DNA of 64,000 nucleotides from Liolophura sinensis (lineage: Eukaryota > Mollusca > Polyplacophora > Chitonida > Chitonidae), in the NCBI RefSeq assembly GCF_032854445.1, contig NW_027018039.1, forward strand, positions 1 through 64,000. The letters run 5' to 3'. The notes beneath the pieces are model-generated. The model was given only the letters and a program-made list of their open reading frames with translations, made no database searches and was not told where the DNA came from. The position numbers and the translations under genes are program-made. This document shows, piece after piece, positions 63,300 through 64,000 of this stretch (within the stretch, counting starts at the first letter, position 1; the number at the start of each line of letters is the position of its first letter).

Positions 63300-64000
63300 A
63301 GCCGTTGCTGTGCACGTGATTATGACATCAATGATCATTCAATTGTCACTACAGCCAAAAGTATTGGTCGGAGAGCAACGCAGATTGCACCATTCGATTT
63401 CTCTTCACAAAATACGTCGGATTAGCCTCTTACCAGCAGCACTGGAACAGTTTTTCCACTTTTGCATTTTTGCCTGGTCTTTTTGTTAATTGAAATCGGC
63501 TACACTGTACTCTGTACAATCGCGACTGGTCATTACTATATTCAACTTTTGATTATAAGTTATGTGCCCTTCGGTAGCCCAGAAGACCTGAAATCTTTGG
63601 GCTAAGCCCATTTAACTCACCCAGCAATTGCCTTACTTCTAAGTGCAAGGCAATGTCAATGTCTTTATCTACGTGTAGAAAAACCACACCATTTGTACAT
63701 GAAAAACACAAGGTACTTGATACAGTCTGCTGTAAAAAGTACAACTAAACACTAACCCACTTCAGTAAGGTGCCAAAAGATGCGGAATTGAGCCAGGCAT
63801 CGGCAGCTGTTGAAAAATTGCAAATTTCCCTGGTTTCCATGGAGTAAGAGCCGTTGCTACGCACGTGATTATGACATAAATGATTATTCAATTGTCGCTA
63901 CAGCCAAAAGTATTGGTCGGAGAGCAACGCGGATTGCACCATTCGATTTCTCGTCACAAAATACGTCGGATTTTCCTCTTGCCAGCAGCACTGGAACAGT
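63300..64000 (+). repeat. Terminal monomers resembling the middle of the 4267-bp HOR
   Basis: The monomer at 63300 has GTGCACGTG with GCAGATTGC, like those at 55737 and 60005. The truncated one at 63849 has GATTATTCAATTG with GGATTTTCCTCTTGCC, like 56286 and 60554. The offset from copy 2 is 3295 bp, and the monomer before 63300 lacks the 127-bp deletion. This may be the start of another, rearranged HOR copy that continues beyond the window. Confidence 0.7.

Larger units (their letters stand above)
1..64000. repeat. Satellite DNA array, 549-bp monomer, head to tail
   Basis: The whole window is tandem copies of one monomer in one orientation. Monomer starts at AGCCGTTGCT or its variant: 1, 551, 1104, 1649, 2201, 2752, 3300, 3847, 4397, 4949, 5503, 6052, 6602, 7148, 7697, 8246, 8794, 9343, 9892, 10441, 10936, 11485, then every 549 to 13681, 14228, 14779, 15328, 15877, 16428, 16977, 17526, 18076, 18625, 19173, every 549 to 35094, 35642, 36189, 36736, 37285, 37829, 38379, 38926, 39477, 40026, 40576, 41126, 41674, every 549 to 44419, 44967, every 549 to 46614, 47086, 47635, 48183, every 549 to 51477, 52023, every 549 to 53670, 54215, 54765, 55312, 55737, 56286, 56836, 57386, 57936, 58485, 59035, 59584, 60005, 60554, 61103, 61653, 62202, 62751, 63300, 63849. 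Only three monomers are much shorter, each by one internal deletion. I saw no other sequence between copies. The family is not one I recognise; a heterochromatic satellite is the inference. Confidence 0.98.

Noticed and set aside
1-64000. Roughly 200 open frames of 60-134 codons on both strands as possible genes
   Set aside because: They are the same few frames repeated at the monomer period, most opening at TTG. Monomer length is divisible by 3, so stops recur in phase and no frame runs on. Copies are broken by polymorphic stops and frameshifts, and no domain is recognisable.
1-64000. CRISPR array
   Set aside because: The period is 549 bp with no alternation of short repeat and unique spacer; the whole unit is repeated.
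1-64000. Hammerhead ribozyme, as found in some satellites
   Set aside because: I found no CTGANGA core with a matching GAAA on either strand of the monomer. A covariance-model scan would settle other ribozyme classes.
1-64000. rDNA spacer or telomeric repeat
   Set aside because: No rRNA-like block or short G-rich telomere unit occurs anywhere in the window.

Overview
This window is one uninterrupted satellite DNA array. From base 1 to base 64000 it is head-to-tail copies of a single monomer of about 549 bp (about 42% G+C, counted on the consensus I read off the copies). Using the anchor AGCCGTTGCT just 5' of a conserved CACGTG, I placed 118 starts: 117 monomers that run from one start to the next, and a last one cut off after 152 bp. 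I found no unrelated DNA, transposon insertion, RNA gene or credible protein gene. Such an array points to eukaryotic constitutive heterochromatin (pericentromeric, subtelomeric or sex-chromosome type). I do not recognise the monomer and cannot name the organism.

Layout. Positions 1-7147 are monomers with irregular spacing (545-554 bp), caused by scattered 1-5 bp indels. Positions 7148-19172 are mostly 547-551 bp monomers showing 2-mer, 4-mer, 6-mer and 7-mer periodicities and one 53-bp internal deletion. Positions 19173-35093 are 29 consecutive monomers of exactly 549 bp. Inside this stretch is a higher-order repeat (HOR) of 8 monomers (4392 bp, two copies, about 21565-30348), followed by a reduced three-monomer cycle. 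It is bracketed by two related segments 13725 bp (25 monomers) apart. Positions 35094-43793 are mosaic monomers sharing variants at 4-, 5-, 6-, 9- and 14-monomer distances. Positions 43794-50225 are two near-identical 3216-bp copies joined at an out-of-register junction that removes 77 bp, followed by an extra 1647-bp trimer. From about 54115 to 62530 there are two copies of an 8-monomer HOR of about 4267 bp whose period is shortened by a 127-bp deletion carried in both copies. The window ends in monomers resembling the start of another partial HOR copy.

No genes work together here. The many 60-134 codon open frames are the same few frames repeated once per monomer. Because 549 is divisible by 3, each frame meets the same stop codon in every copy, so no frame can run on through the array. 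The longest recurrent frames start at TTG rather than ATG and are broken by stop polymorphisms in many copies. The biology in the window is array evolution: HORs of different sizes, microhomology deletions, conversion mosaics and a datable order of duplications. Each monomer also keeps an E-box-like CACGTG and several short palindromes.
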